48,038 nucleotides of DNA from Pseudomonadales bacterium (GCA_007130155.1 SLTB01000283.1:1-48038); one strand, 5' to 3'; positions 1 through 10,370 are shown, counted from the first letter of the stretch. Translations and numbers: made by a program. The notes: generated from the letters alone by a model not told the origin.

Positions 1-21
1 CAGCAGCGCCCGCTGGCCGAG

Positions 22-529
22 GTGAGCCGTGACTACACCACGATGGGCATCTCTCATATCCTCGAAGGCTGGGACCATCTGGCCTTCGTGCTATGCCTGT
101 GCATGCTGGCCAGGGGGCGGGCGCTGCTGTGGCTGGTGACGGCCTTCACCCTGGGTTACTCCGTGTCTCTGGCCCTGGCTTATCTCGGGCATTTGGATCT
201 GCCCATGCCCCCGGTAGAGGCGGTGATTGCCCTGTCCGTGGCCTTCATGGCCTCGGTTTCGCCAGCGAACTCTCCGGCCTCGGCGTCGGCGGTGGTGAGC
301 GCCTGACGGGCCTGTTCGCCTTCAACCTCGGAGTCGAGATCGTCAGTTGCTCTTCGTCGCGCTGGTGCTGTTGCTGCTCTCTGCTGCCGACCAGTTGCGC
401 TGGCGCGCCAGCGCCGAGCGCCTGGCGCTGATCGGCGCCGGCATTCTCGGCATGTACTGGTTCGCAGAGCGACTCGCAGGGTTGCTCATGAACTGGCAGT
501 TGCATCAGACCGGTTCCTTGCCACTCTGA
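22..529 (+). pseudogene. HupE/UreJ_2-like membrane protein remnant, split over three frames and possibly truncated by the window edge
   Basis: ISHILEGWDHLAFVLCL (frame of 22..306), GFASELSGLGVGGGERLTGLFAFNLGVEI (frame of 93..431) and QLLFVALVLLLLSAADQLRW (frame of 347..529) read as consecutive pieces of one HupE/UreJ-like protein. Confidence 0.6.
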
Positions 530-626
530 GGTGGCTCTGCGCTGCCTTAGACATCCTCGCCACACTTGATGCCGCACTTCATGCGACACTTGCCGTAACC
601 ATTGAGAACTGGACAGGTGCTTTGAC

Positions 627-1730
627 GTGAGTGCCGCCACCGATACGCTGCCGCGGCTGGCCTCCGGAGTCATCCTCGCCATTGCCATCGGCTACATCCT
701 GCACATTGGTCGTCCCATTGTGGTGCCGCTGCTGCTCGGCATCTTCGTCGCCTACATCTTTATCACCATCACTGACTGGTTGCGCAATGCGCCCCTGCTG
801 GGTCGTTTGTTGCCGGGCTGGCTTGCCCATGTCGGAGCCATCGGCCTGATCGTCGCTGTGATCTGGGGTTTGGTGCTGATGGTGACCAGCAATATCGCCC
901 AAGTGGAGCAGCAGATGCCCGTCTATCGGGAGAATCTGCAGGCCCTTATCGACCGCTTTTCCGGTCTGCTGGCACTGGAAGACGTGCCGACGCTACCCGA
1001 AGTGTTTCAGCGCGCCGTTGCCGCCATCGATCTCAGTAAGGCCGTAGGCAGTACAGTGAGTGTGGTGGCGGTCATGCTTGGCAACATTCTGGTGATAGGC
1101 ATCTACACCGCCTTCGTGCTCATGGAGCGGCGGGCCCTGATGGACAAGCTCGAGCTACTGGCGGACACGCCCGCGGGGGCGCAGCGCATCGCTGCGGCCC
1201 TGGGCGAGATCAGTGAACGCATCGGCCGTTACCTGACCTTGAAGGCCTTCGTATCGGCAGTGGTGGGTCTGGCGAGCTGGGCGATCATGCGGCTGGTGGG
1301 TATCGACTATGCCGAGTTCTGGGCGGTGCTGATCTTCATCCTCAACTTCATTCCCTACGTGGGCAGCTTCATCGCCGTGCTGCTGCCGGTGGCGCTGAGC
1401 TTGGTGCAATTCGGCACTCTGGGACCGTTCCTGGTGGCCCTGATTGGGCTGGTGGGCGTTCAGGTCGTGGTGGGCAACGTGCTGGAGCCGAAACTGATGG
1501 GCCGTTCGCTGAACCTGAGCCCCATCGTCATCCTGTTGTCGCTGGCAGCCTGGAGTGCACTTTGGGGTGTGGTGGGCGCCTTTCTCTGTGTTCCCATCAC
1601 CGTAATCATGATGATCATCTTTGCGGAGTTCGAGGTCACCCGACCCCTGGCCATTCTGCTGAGTCAGGACGGCCGCATTCATCCCGGGGAAGAAGCCGTT
1701 TCAGAGTCTCCCCAGGAGTCTGCGCAGTAG
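627..1730 (+). CDS. AI-2E family transporter (PerM/YdiK-like membrane protein)
   Basis: 367 aa, multiple TM segments; LIFILNFIPYVGSFIAVLLP and VVGNVLEPKLMGRSLNLSPIVILLSLAAWSALWGVVGAFLCVPITV are typical of the family. Confidence 0.88.
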   Translation: MSAATDTLPRLASGVILAIAIGYILHIGRPIVVPLLLGIFVAYIFITITDWLRNAPLLGRLLPGWLAHVGAIGLIVAVIWGLVLMVTSNIAQVEQQMPVYRENLQALIDRFSGLLALEDVPTLPEVFQRAVAAIDLSKAVGSTVSVVAVMLGNILVIGIYTAFVLMERRALMDKLELLADTPAGAQRIAAALGEISERIGRYLTLKAFVSAVVGLASWAIMRLVGIDYAEFWAVLIFILNFIPYVGSFIAVLLPVALSLVQFGTLGPFLVALIGLVGVQVVVGNVLEPKLMGRSLNLSPIVILLSLAAWSALWGVVGAFLCVPITVIMMIIFAEFEVTRPLAILLSQDGRIHPGEEAVSESPQESAQ

Positions 1731-1750
1731 GACCTGAAAGCGCTGCGCGT

Positions 1751-2068
1751 TCAGACATAGTCGGGCGACAGTAGTTCCGAGCGTACGCTCGCCATGTCGA
1801 TGCTGTCGGTGGGGGTGAAGGTACCATCAGCCATGGCGCTGCCAAGTCCGGTGATATTGACTGCCGGCTCGTCGGATTCCAGCGTGTAGATGGCCACATA
1901 CTCCCTGCGGCCATCTCCGCTGTCACCCTGGACGGCGTAGCGCTGGCAGGCGACGAAGCCGTCCCGCTGCAGGACCTCGCCAATATGAATGCCGTCGTAC
2001 CAGGCGTTGTAGTCGGCGTCGCGACCGGGCTGGGCCTTGGAGCGAACGACGAAGAGGTATGAGCGCAT
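1751..2068 (-). CDS. Small EthD/dimeric alpha-beta-barrel-like protein
   Basis: 105 aa; RSKAQPGRDADYNAWYDGIHIGEVLQRDGFVACQRYAV resembles EthD-like 'NxWYDxxHIxxVL' proteins. Confidence 0.55.
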   Translation of the reverse strand: MRSYLFVVRSKAQPGRDADYNAWYDGIHIGEVLQRDGFVACQRYAVQGDSGDGRREYVAIYTLESDEPAVNITGLGSAMADGTFTPTDSIDMASVRSELLSPDYV

Positions 2069-2249
2069 GGGAACTCCCGTGATGATCGGGCTGGGCAGGA
2101 CCCCGCCCGGATCGCGTGGAGCTTAGCCAGTCCTTCCGCACTGGGGCAAGCCTGCGGGTGTGCATGGTCCGCCTGCACGCTTGCTGGTGGTTGTTTGACG
2201 CTACCGTTGCGTTACCATCGGGGCTGGGGACCCATCAGTCGAGGAGGGG

Positions 2250-2819
2250 GTGGCAGCCGTGCGGCAGTGTGTTGCTCATCGACCCTGGCTGCGGGCGCGC
2301 GGTTCGACGCTGGTGACGATCCTGATCGTCCTTCTGGCGCTGGCTGTGGCTGCCTTCATGGCCTGGTTCCTCGCCTGTCCCTGTGAACGGACCCCGGGCA
2401 GTCATCTGCGCGGGCAACTGGTTCAGGATCCGGTAAGCGACTGGCGCTTCGCCAACGCGGTGCGGTTGTGTCAGATTCAGGTGAGAACGAGGCCGCTGCC
2501 CCACGCCATCAACCTGAACTGCATGGCCACGGAGGAGGGTGACTTGTACCTGAGTTGTGCAAGTTGTGAAGGCAAGCGATGGTCGACTGCGGCGTTGAAC
2601 GATCCCCGCGCTCGGCTGCGTCTGGATGCAGAGGTCTACCCGGTGCAGCTGACGCGGGTGACGGATGAATCGGAGTTGGATAAGGCCTGGCGCACTCGCG
2701 CCGCCAAAGTGCACCGTTTACGGGGCGGGGATGGCGCGCCTGCGGAGAATCCACGCCCGGATGATGGCGCTTGGTGGTCATTCCGAGTGGTATCGGCAGC
2801 GACGCTCGCCGATTCTTGA
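2250..2819 (+). CDS. Hypothetical membrane-anchored protein, possibly split-barrel nitroreductase-like
   Basis: 189 aa; N-terminal hydrophobic anchor STLVTILIVLLALAVAAFMAWFLA; later LYLSCASCEGKRWSTAALNDPRARLRLDAEVYPVQLTRV. Start codon uncertain (GTG). Confidence 0.5.
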   Translation: MAAVRQCVAHRPWLRARGSTLVTILIVLLALAVAAFMAWFLACPCERTPGSHLRGQLVQDPVSDWRFANAVRLCQIQVRTRPLPHAINLNCMATEEGDLYLSCASCEGKRWSTAALNDPRARLRLDAEVYPVQLTRVTDESELDKAWRTRAAKVHRLRGGDGAPAENPRPDDGAWWSFRVVSAATLADS

Positions 2820-2898
2820 TGCAAGTCATGGTGGCGCTTGCGACGCCGTCGCAACGTTGTCTTTCGTTTCCACACACAAGACATTAGGAAGGTGGGCC

Positions 2899-4086
2899 AT
2901 GAGTACCCAAACCAGGACCGCGCAGCAGACGGCAGGGGTCCCCAGCAAGGAAGAGATGATTGCTCGCGCCGAAGCCCTGCTTCCGGCATTGCGTGAGCGC
3001 TCCGCGGAAGCGGAGAAGAATCGGCGCCTGTCCGACGAGACGGTGGCGGAGTTCCGGGAGGCAGGTTTCCACAAGATCATGCAGCCCAAGCGCTTCGGTG
3101 GCTTCGAGCTAGGCATCGATACTGCAGCTGAATGCATCCGAACCCTGGCCTCGGCCTGCGGTTCCAGCGGCTGGGTCGCCAACCTGTTCATGATTCACAA
3201 CTGGCAGGCCAGCCTGTTCCCGCTTCAGGCCCAGGAAGAGTATTGGGGTGAAGGTGACGATGTGGTCTGCTCAACGGTGTCCTTCGCCCCGAAGAGCCAT
3301 ATGGAGGAGGTGGACGGCGGCTTCCGCCTCACCGGACGCTGGAAGTTCTCCAGTGGCTGTGACTTCGCCAGCTGGTTCATCATCATGAAGCCCAGCCCCA
3401 CCTGTCTGGACTGGATGATGGTTCCGCGCAGCGATCTGACCATCGAGGACGACTGGTTCGTTGCCGGGCTCTGCGGTACCGGCAGCAAGGACCTGATTCT
3501 CGACGATGTCTTCGTACCGGAGCACCGTCGCCTGAAGATCACTGACATCGCTACCGGCAATACGCCGGGATCCAAGGTTCATGACGTCCCGCTGACCCGC
3601 CTGCCCTTCGGCTGGTCAGCGATCTGGGGTATCCCGTCGGCGCTGATCGGCATGGGCCAGGGCATGGCTGAGGCAGTGCGGCAGACCCTGATCGGTAAAA
3701 AGGCCCTGTTCACTGGCGAGCAGCAGGTAGAGCGAGTGGCCAACCACATCAAGGTCAGCGAGGCCCTCACCGACATCCACGCGGCCGAGCTGATCATGCG
3801 CCATCGCCTTGCAGAGCTGAACCGTTGGGCCGAGTCCGGTATCAAGCCTTCGGCGCTGGAGACCCTGGCCTCCCACCGGGATGCGGCCTATGTGGCGCGG
3901 TTGATGGGCAAAGTGGGTCAGAACCTTGCCCAGATGGCCGGCGCCACCTCGGTGTACTTAGGCAATCCCATCCAGCGCTTCCAGCGCGACATCAACGTCG
4001 GCGTCACCCACGTCTCCCTAGTCTGGGAAGAAGCGGCCGAAAACTATGGCCGGACCCTATGGGAGCTGCCGCCCAAGGGGCAGTGA
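2899..4086 (+). CDS. Acyl-CoA dehydrogenase-fold flavin-dependent monooxygenase (HsaA/HpaB-like group)
   Basis: Internal ATG at 2899 (MSTQTRTAQQTAG); 395 aa; FRLTGRWKFSSGCDFASWFI, GTGSKDLILDDVFVPEHR and a C-terminal acyl-CoA-DH-like helical region. Confidence 0.82.
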   Translation: MSTQTRTAQQTAGVPSKEEMIARAEALLPALRERSAEAEKNRRLSDETVAEFREAGFHKIMQPKRFGGFELGIDTAAECIRTLASACGSSGWVANLFMIHNWQASLFPLQAQEEYWGEGDDVVCSTVSFAPKSHMEEVDGGFRLTGRWKFSSGCDFASWFIIMKPSPTCLDWMMVPRSDLTIEDDWFVAGLCGTGSKDLILDDVFVPEHRRLKITDIATGNTPGSKVHDVPLTRLPFGWSAIWGIPSALIGMGQGMAEAVRQTLIGKKALFTGEQQVERVANHIKVSEALTDIHAAELIMRHRLAELNRWAESGIKPSALETLASHRDAAYVARLMGKVGQNLAQMAGATSVYLGNPIQRFQRDINVGVTHVSLVWEEAAENYGRTLWELPPKGQ

Positions 4087-4159
4087 AAGGGCCGTGAGGC
4101 GACTCGCCCGCTGCGTACATCGCCGGCGGACCGCGGCTGAACGGCCTGCTTGCAGTCAT

Positions 4160-4175
4160 TTACACTCGGGTGTAA
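4160..4175. promoter_or_regulatory. Inverted repeat TTACAC-TCGG-GTGTAA, candidate TetR operator
   Basis: Perfect 6-bp arms, 4-nt spacer, upstream of the TetR gene at 4212. Confidence 0.5.
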
Positions 4176-4211
4176 TTTCGGCTGCAGAGAGACCGTTCGG
4201 CCCGTGGGGAC

Positions 4212-4949
4212 TTGGTGAATACAGCGACGCGACGACTGCCGCGCTCGGCAGCTCAGATCGAGCAGGATGCGAACATCCTCACTTTGGCCAGGGAGGAGCT
4301 GACCCGCTCGGGCTATGACGGCGTGACGATGCAGGCTCTGGCCGATCGCGCCGGTGTGGTGAAGAAGACCCTTTACAACCGCTATGGCAGCAAGGATGGT
4401 CTGCTGCTCACGGCCATTGCTGAAGTCGTCGACAGCTATCGTGGGCAGGCCGCAGCGGCCGAGCCCGGCATTCCTGCCGTCATCGCCATGCGCGTCGGCG
4501 GCAACCGGCAGTTGGTGGCCACCCCCGAATACGCCCAGGCCATGACCCGAGCGCTGATGCAGGCCGATGCTGAACATCCGCTGGTGGCGCTGCTGCTCGG
4601 GGATGCTCTGGTCAGTCAGGTCCGGCATCTCGAGATCGCCGCTGGCCAGGGCGAACTCAAACCCGGCGTCGTACCGCGAGCCCTGGCCGAACAGCTCACC
4701 GGGCACAGCTGGGGTCTGATCCTGCTCTGGGTGAAGGGGCTCTTGCCTCTGTCTTTCTTCGAGCAGCAGTCCCTGGCCGGCATGCTCACCCTGCTTCTGG
4801 CCGCCACGAAAGGCCCGCGTCACGACGCCCTGGCCGCCATGCTGGCCGCAACCCAATCTCAGCGCTGCGGGGATGCCCCGCGTAAGACACCCGGGGAAGC
4901 CGATGCGGCTTCTCCGCGACCATCACTTGTCGGAGGGCAAGCATCATGA
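4212..4949 (+). CDS. TetR/AcrR family transcriptional regulator
   Basis: N-terminal HTH: GYDGVTMQALADRAGVVKKTLYNRYGSKDGLLLTAI. Confidence 0.85.
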   Translation: MVNTATRRLPRSAAQIEQDANILTLAREELTRSGYDGVTMQALADRAGVVKKTLYNRYGSKDGLLLTAIAEVVDSYRGQAAAAEPGIPAVIAMRVGGNRQLVATPEYAQAMTRALMQADAEHPLVALLLGDALVSQVRHLEIAAGQGELKPGVVPRALAEQLTGHSWGLILLWVKGLLPLSFFEQQSLAGMLTLLLAATKGPRHDALAAMLAATQSQRCGDAPRKTPGEADAASPRPSLVGGQAS

Positions 4950-6247
4950 ATCAGCAGGAAATCGCAGAGCTTCGTGCCCTGATGGAGTACGAGGCCAATC
5001 GCACCGAGCCGCCCAAGGCCTTTCCGGATCTGCCGGATCTGCCTGCCGGCCGCTATACGGATCAGCGCTTCTACGAGCTCGAGATGGAACACATCTGGCA
5101 GAAGTCCTGGCTGCTTGCTGCCCACATCGACGAATTGCCGGAGCCTGGCTGCTTCCGGCTCTGGGATAATCTCGGCCAGCCGGTGGTGTTGGTGCATGCC
5201 GAGAGCGGCAACATCAACGCCTTCTATAACACCTGCAGGCATCGTGGTGCGCCCATCGTCACCGAGACCGAGGGCCAGCGGCCGCGGCTGACCTGCAAGT
5301 ACCACGGTTGGTCCTACAGCCACGAGGGTGAGCTGCTGGCCGTCCGCGACCCGGAGGATTTCCGCAACCTGGACTTCTCCTGCCGCAGCCTGATCAAGGT
5401 CCGTTGCGAGCGTTTCGGCAATCTCATCTTCGTCAACTTCGACGACGATGCGCCGACCCTGCTCGAGTGGCTCGGTCCCATCGCCGATGAGTGGAAAGAG
5501 TTCCAGTTCGACAAGTGCCGTCTCTCAGGCAAGCACATTTTCGATCTGGACTGCAATTTCAAGATCGCCATGGAAGCCAACACCGAGGTCTATCACGTCC
5601 CTAGCATCCATCCGAAGACGGTGGCGCCGGCGCTGGATGACCGCCGCAACGTCAATACCCTCTATCCCAACGGTCACGGGCGGATGATTGCCCCGGGCAA
5701 AAAGATGGACTCGGCGCCGGCCTACGAAACCAAGGACGACAAGATCCGTGTCATCGACACGGTGGGCGAGATCGCCCGTACCTGCACCCAGTCCTACGGC
5801 ATCTTTCCGAATTGGGTGTCGCCGCTGACCCATACGCGGCTGCCGCCTCTGCTGTTCTGGCCCAATGGCATCGACAAGTGCCGGCTGGAGACCTGGACGC
5901 TGTTGCACGACTGGGGTGACGGCCCCAAGCCGGAGGTCGGTGATTTCTGGACCACGCCCGACGGCTCTGAACTCAACGTGGTGCTGCAGGAGGACACCCA
6001 GTTCGGTGCCTTTATCCAGAAATCCATGGAGTCCAAGGGTTTCAAGGGCGTTCCGCTGTCCTACCAGGAAGCTCGGATCTATCACTGGAACCAAAACGCG
6101 GACCGGATGATCGGTATCGACAATATTCCTCCGGAGCTTCGCGTCGAACAGGTCATCGGCGAGGAGTGGATCTATCCGAACGATCCTCGGGTCGAGGAGA
6201 TGGCCGAAGCCGAAGCCGAGGCCGCAACGAAGCGCAACGCCGGTTGA
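4946..6247 (+). CDS. Aromatic ring-hydroxylating oxygenase, Rieske [2Fe-2S] alpha subunit
   Basis: CRHRGAPIV...CKYHGWSY Rieske motif; EANTEVYHVPSIH mononuclear iron region; overlaps the upstream TetR stop by 4 nt. Confidence 0.9.
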   Translation: MNQQEIAELRALMEYEANRTEPPKAFPDLPDLPAGRYTDQRFYELEMEHIWQKSWLLAAHIDELPEPGCFRLWDNLGQPVVLVHAESGNINAFYNTCRHRGAPIVTETEGQRPRLTCKYHGWSYSHEGELLAVRDPEDFRNLDFSCRSLIKVRCERFGNLIFVNFDDDAPTLLEWLGPIADEWKEFQFDKCRLSGKHIFDLDCNFKIAMEANTEVYHVPSIHPKTVAPALDDRRNVNTLYPNGHGRMIAPGKKMDSAPAYETKDDKIRVIDTVGEIARTCTQSYGIFPNWVSPLTHTRLPPLLFWPNGIDKCRLETWTLLHDWGDGPKPEVGDFWTTPDGSELNVVLQEDTQFGAFIQKSMESKGFKGVPLSYQEARIYHWNQNADRMIGIDNIPPELRVEQVIGEEWIYPNDPRVEEMAEAEAEAATKRNAG

Positions 6248-6296
6248 AGCTTCGTTTTCGGTCCTGATCGCGAAGCTGCAGGGAGGCTGGGGAGAG

Positions 6297-7565
6297 GTGA
6301 GGGGTATGGCGGAAACACAACTGTCTGCCAAGCGGTCCGGCGCCGGAGGCCGTGACATCCGTGAGGAGCTCGTGGCGGTGGCCAGGGAGACGCTGCGCCA
6401 CGCGGAGGCAGGCAGCCTGCGCCTCGAGGCAGACGTCATGGAGATGGATGCGGCGCTGTACACCGACCCGGAGCACTTCGATGCGGAGCGCCGCCTGCTG
6501 TTCCGGCGCATACCGCTGATGCTCGCGGCGAGCTGCGAGTTGCCGGAACCGGGCGACTACAAGGCCATGGAGGTCGCCGGGGTACCGGTGCTGTTGGCCC
6601 GGGCTGACGACGGCGTGGCCCGCGCCTTCCTCAACCAGTGCACCCACCGTGGTGCCCAGCTCGCTGACGGTTGTGGCAAGGCGCGTCGTTTCGTCTGTCC
6701 CTACCATGGCTGGTCCTTCGATCGTAGCGGTGCGCTCCTGGCGGTGGCCGCAAGCGATACCTTCGGCGAGGTGGACAAGGCTGTCAGGGGACTGCGCGCC
6801 TTTCCGCTGCTGGAACAGGGCGGGTTGATCTGGGTGGTTCTCGATCCGGAATCGAAGCTCGACATCCGAGGCTTTCTGGCGCGATTCGGCGTCATGCTCG
6901 AGGGCTTCGATTTCTGCTCCTGGCACTACGTCGGCAGTCGCACGCTCAAAGGTGCTAACTGGAAACTGGCCTTCGATGCCCACCTCGAGTTCTACCATGT
7001 GCCGGTGTTGCACAAGAACACGTTCGGACCGTCGGCGCCGAGTAAGGCGCTCTACCATGCCTACGGGCCGCACCTGCGGCTGACCGCACCGATGAAGCCG
7101 ACCCACCGCAGTTCCGGGGCACCGGGACATGCGGACCTGTTCGCCCAGGCCCACTGGCCGGAAGAGGCCTGGACCGAGGAAGCGATGATGCTCGGCGAGT
7201 GGATCGTGTTTCCGCACGTGTCCATCAACAGCTTCTACAACGGCGGCCGCGGCGTGTTGATCTCTCAGATCTTCCCCGGAGAACGCGTCGACGAGTCCTT
7301 CACGGTACAGACCTACCTGATGGCAGACCCTCCGGACGAGGCGGCGCGCGCGGCGGCAGCCGAACTCTGTGATTTTCTGGGTCACGTGGTGAATGACGAG
7401 GACCTCGTGACTTCGGTGAAACAGCAGCGGGCCCTTTCCACGGGCCTGTATCCCGTGGTTTGCTTCGGTCGCAACGAGGGTGGACTGCAGCACTTCCATC
7501 GCTGGGTGGAGCGCATCATGCAAACCCCGGATGAGGGGCTCGATGAGCTGCTCAGCGACGTTTGA
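6297..7565 (+). CDS. Second Rieske [2Fe-2S] aromatic ring-hydroxylating oxygenase alpha subunit
   Basis: CTHRGAQLA...CPYHGWSF; FDAHLEFYHVPVLH. Start may be the internal ATG at 6306. Confidence 0.9.
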   Translation: MRGMAETQLSAKRSGAGGRDIREELVAVARETLRHAEAGSLRLEADVMEMDAALYTDPEHFDAERRLLFRRIPLMLAASCELPEPGDYKAMEVAGVPVLLARADDGVARAFLNQCTHRGAQLADGCGKARRFVCPYHGWSFDRSGALLAVAASDTFGEVDKAVRGLRAFPLLEQGGLIWVVLDPESKLDIRGFLARFGVMLEGFDFCSWHYVGSRTLKGANWKLAFDAHLEFYHVPVLHKNTFGPSAPSKALYHAYGPHLRLTAPMKPTHRSSGAPGHADLFAQAHWPEEAWTEEAMMLGEWIVFPHVSINSFYNGGRGVLISQIFPGERVDESFTVQTYLMADPPDEAARAAAAELCDFLGHVVNDEDLVTSVKQQRALSTGLYPVVCFGRNEGGLQHFHRWVERIMQTPDEGLDELLSDV

Positions 7566-7609
7566 GGCCGCAGCCCGCCACAGGATAACGACCGGTCTGG
7601 AGTACATCG

Positions 7610-8827
7610 ATGGCAAGTGAACACCGGCTTTTGCGCAATGCCCGCCTGTTCACGGCGCTCGACGAGGCGGTGATCGAGCCCGGAGCGGTGTGGATCGAGG
7701 GCGACCGCATCCGTTTCGCGGGTGCTCAGGCCGATCTGCCCGAGCTGCCGGCAGACTGCGACGTCACGGATGTAGGCGGCAAGTTCGTCATGCCCGGCAT
7801 GACCGAGACCCATGCCCATCTGTCCTTCGCCGACTCGAGTCCCTTCGCTATCGGTGCGACGACGGTGGAGACGGCCACCATCACGGCGGTGCGCAACGCC
7901 GATCTCATGCTGCGTTCGGGCTTCACCTCGGCCATCAGTTTCGGCTCCACCTACCGCATCGACGTGGCCCTGCGGGATGCCATCAACGGCGGCCGCATCA
8001 AGGGGCCGCGGCTGATGGCCGCCGGTCGTGATCTTGGCGCCACCGCCAGCAACGTGGATTCTCCCGGTGGTCTGAGCCAGATCGCCGACGGCCCCTGGGC
8101 CCTGCGTCAGGCGGTGCGGGAGCAGCGCAAGCAGCTGGTCGACGTGGTGAAGATCTTCATCGACGGTGAGGCTATCAATCCGGTCAATCCGCCCGGAGAG
8201 CTGTCCTTCTGCGACGAGGAAGTGGCGGCCATCGTCGACGAGGCCCATCGGCGGCGGCTGCGGGTGGCCTGTCATGCTCGATCGGCTGCGGCAGTGAAGC
8301 AGGCCGTGCGTGCCGGGGTGGATTTCATCGGCCACGCCAACTATGTCGATGACGAAGCCGTCGACCTGCTCGCCACCGCCGGCAAACGGATCTACGTCGG
8401 TCCGGCCATTGCCTGGGAAGTGCAGTACTACGCCCAGTGCGAATCCTTGGGCGTATCCAAGGAGACGGTCCGTGCCCAGGGTTACGTGGCGGAGATCGAA
8501 GCCACCAAGGTGGCCGTGGCCAAAATGCGTGCTGCCGGCATCAAGCTGGTGGTGGGCGGCGACTACGGCATCAGCATCGCTCCCCACGGCACCTACGCGA
8601 AAGATCTCGAATACTTCGTCGATCTGTTCGGCATGCCGCCGGCTGAGGCGCTGATCTGCGCCACCCGCAACGGTGGCGAGGCCTTCGACCCGAAAGGTCG
8701 GGCCGGCGTCCTGCGCGACGGCGCCTGGGCGGATCTGGTCATCGTCGACGGTGATCCCATGACGGACATCCGTGTCCTGCAGGATCACAGCCGACTATCG
8801 GTATACAAGGCCGGGCGCGCCGTCTGA
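7610..8827 (+). CDS. Amidohydrolase family protein
   Basis: 405 aa; GKFVMPGMTETHAHLSF metal-binding motif; RVACHARSAAAVKQAVRAGVDFIGHA; C-terminal GRAGVLRDGAWADLVIVDGDPMTDIRVL. Confidence 0.88.
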   Translation: MASEHRLLRNARLFTALDEAVIEPGAVWIEGDRIRFAGAQADLPELPADCDVTDVGGKFVMPGMTETHAHLSFADSSPFAIGATTVETATITAVRNADLMLRSGFTSAISFGSTYRIDVALRDAINGGRIKGPRLMAAGRDLGATASNVDSPGGLSQIADGPWALRQAVREQRKQLVDVVKIFIDGEAINPVNPPGELSFCDEEVAAIVDEAHRRRLRVACHARSAAAVKQAVRAGVDFIGHANYVDDEAVDLLATAGKRIYVGPAIAWEVQYYAQCESLGVSKETVRAQGYVAEIEATKVAVAKMRAAGIKLVVGGDYGISIAPHGTYAKDLEYFVDLFGMPPAEALICATRNGGEAFDPKGRAGVLRDGAWADLVIVDGDPMTDIRVLQDHSRLSVYKAGRAV

Positions 8828-8837
8828 GGCGCCGCGG

Positions 8838-10370
8838 TCAGGCGGAGGCTTCCTCCCAGTAGCGGTCCCGCAGCAGGCGCTTGTAGAGCTTGCCAGTCTG
8901 GGCCCGGGGCAGCTCCGCCATGAAGTCGATCTGCCGCGGAATCTTCACGCCTGAGAGGTGCTTGCGGCAGTAGGTCGAAAGCTCGGCGGCGAGATCCTCG
9001 CCTGCATCGGCCATGTCCACGGGCTGAATCACGGCGATGACGCGCTCCCCCATCTCCGGGTCGGGTCCGCCCACCACGGCTGCATCCATCACCTTCGGAT
9101 GATCCACCAGCACGTTCTCGATCTCCTGGGGATAGATGTTCACGCCGCCGGAAATGATCATGAAGCTCTTGCGGTCGGTGAGGTAGAGGTAGCCGTCCTC
9201 GTCCATCCAGCCGATATCACCTAGGGTGGACCAGCCGTGTTTGTTGCGGACCTCGCGGGTCTTCTCGGGATCATTGTGGTAGCTGAAGTCGTTGCCGCCT
9301 TCGAAGTAGACCAGTCCCTCGCTGCGCGGTGGCAGCTCGTCGCCTTCCTCGCTGCAGATGTGCACGGTCCCGAACACCGCCTTGCCGACCGAGCCCTTGT
9401 GGCTGAGCCACTCCTGGGCACTGATGAAGGTCATGCCGTTACCCTCAGAGCCGGCGTAGTACTCCTGAACAATGGGGCCCCACCATTCGATCATGGCCTC
9501 CTTGACGGGAACCGGGCAGGGTGCGGCGGCATGGATCACCGCCTTCAGTGAGGAGATGTCCTTGGCCTGACGGACCTCGTCGGGCAGTTTCAGCATGCGC
9601 ACGAAGTGGGTGGGCACGAACTGGCCGTGGGTGATGCGCTGCCCTGCGATGACGTCCAGCGCCAGTTCGGCATCGAACTTCTCCAGGATGACCGTGGTGG
9701 CGCCCAGGCGCTGGATGGCCATGGTCCAGCCCAGGGGTGCGGCGTGATACAGCGGCGCCGGGGTCAGGTAGATGCTCTCTGCGGTGGCGCCGAGCAGGTG
9801 GCCGACCAGTTGTGGCAGCAGCTCCGGAGTATCGGCGGGGTCGTCCGAGGGCGCGGCCGGCGCCACGCCCTTGGGACGACCGGTGGTCCCAGAGGAGTAG
9901 AACATCACCATACCGCGGCTCTCGTCGGCAATGGGTGTCTTCGGTTGAGCGGCCAGGGCCTCTGCCCAGGCCTGATAGCCATCGATAGCCTCGCCGGTGG
10001 TGAAGCGGGTGACGCCGGTGGTCAGCTTCGCGACTTCTGCGCGCGCGGCGGTGACCTGGCCGGAAGTGAGGAGCACCCGGGCGCCGCTGTCCTCGACGAT
10101 ATAGGCCAGCTCTGCCGGCGTCAGGCGGGAGGAGATCGGCACGAAGTAAAGCCCGGCCCGCTGGGCGCCCCAGCAGAACTCGAAGACTTCCGGACAGTTC
10201 TCCAGGCAGAACGCGACGGCCTCGCCACGCTTGACGCCCAGGGCGCGGAAGAGCTGTGCGGCCTGATTGGCCCGGGCCTCCAGTTCGCCGTAGGTCAGGG
10301 TGCTGCCGCTCGGCTCCATGATGACGGCCGGCTTCTCGGGGGTCGCTGTGGCGATATGGCGTGGATGCAT
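8838..10370 (-). CDS. Acyl-CoA synthetase (AMP-forming)
   Basis: MVMFYSSGTTGRPKGV P-loop-like motif, YLYLTDRKSFMIISGGVNIYPQEIENVL, PRAQTGKLYKRLLR. Start placed at the internal ATG (MHPRHIATATPEKPAVIM). Confidence 0.9.
   Translation of the reverse strand: MHPRHIATATPEKPAVIMEPSGSTLTYGELEARANQAAQLFRALGVKRGEAVAFCLENCPEVFEFCWGAQRAGLYFVPISSRLTPAELAYIVEDSGARVLLTSGQVTAARAEVAKLTTGVTRFTTGEAIDGYQAWAEALAAQPKTPIADESRGMVMFYSSGTTGRPKGVAPAAPSDDPADTPELLPQLVGHLLGATAESIYLTPAPLYHAAPLGWTMAIQRLGATTVILEKFDAELALDVIAGQRITHGQFVPTHFVRMLKLPDEVRQAKDISSLKAVIHAAAPCPVPVKEAMIEWWGPIVQEYYAGSEGNGMTFISAQEWLSHKGSVGKAVFGTVHICSEEGDELPPRSEGLVYFEGGNDFSYHNDPEKTREVRNKHGWSTLGDIGWMDEDGYLYLTDRKSFMIISGGVNIYPQEIENVLVDHPKVMDAAVVGGPDPEMGERVIAVIQPVDMADAGEDLAAELSTYCRKHLSGVKIPRQIDFMAELPRAQTGKLYKRLLRDRYWEEASA

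Noticed and set aside
6153-8788. Long minus-strand ORFs (6153..7616, 7382..8788) and similar ones at 5525..6511, 14558..15670 and 15774..17240
   Set aside because: Antisense to well-supported Rieske, amidohydrolase and P450 genes; composition typical of shadow ORFs in GC-rich DNA.
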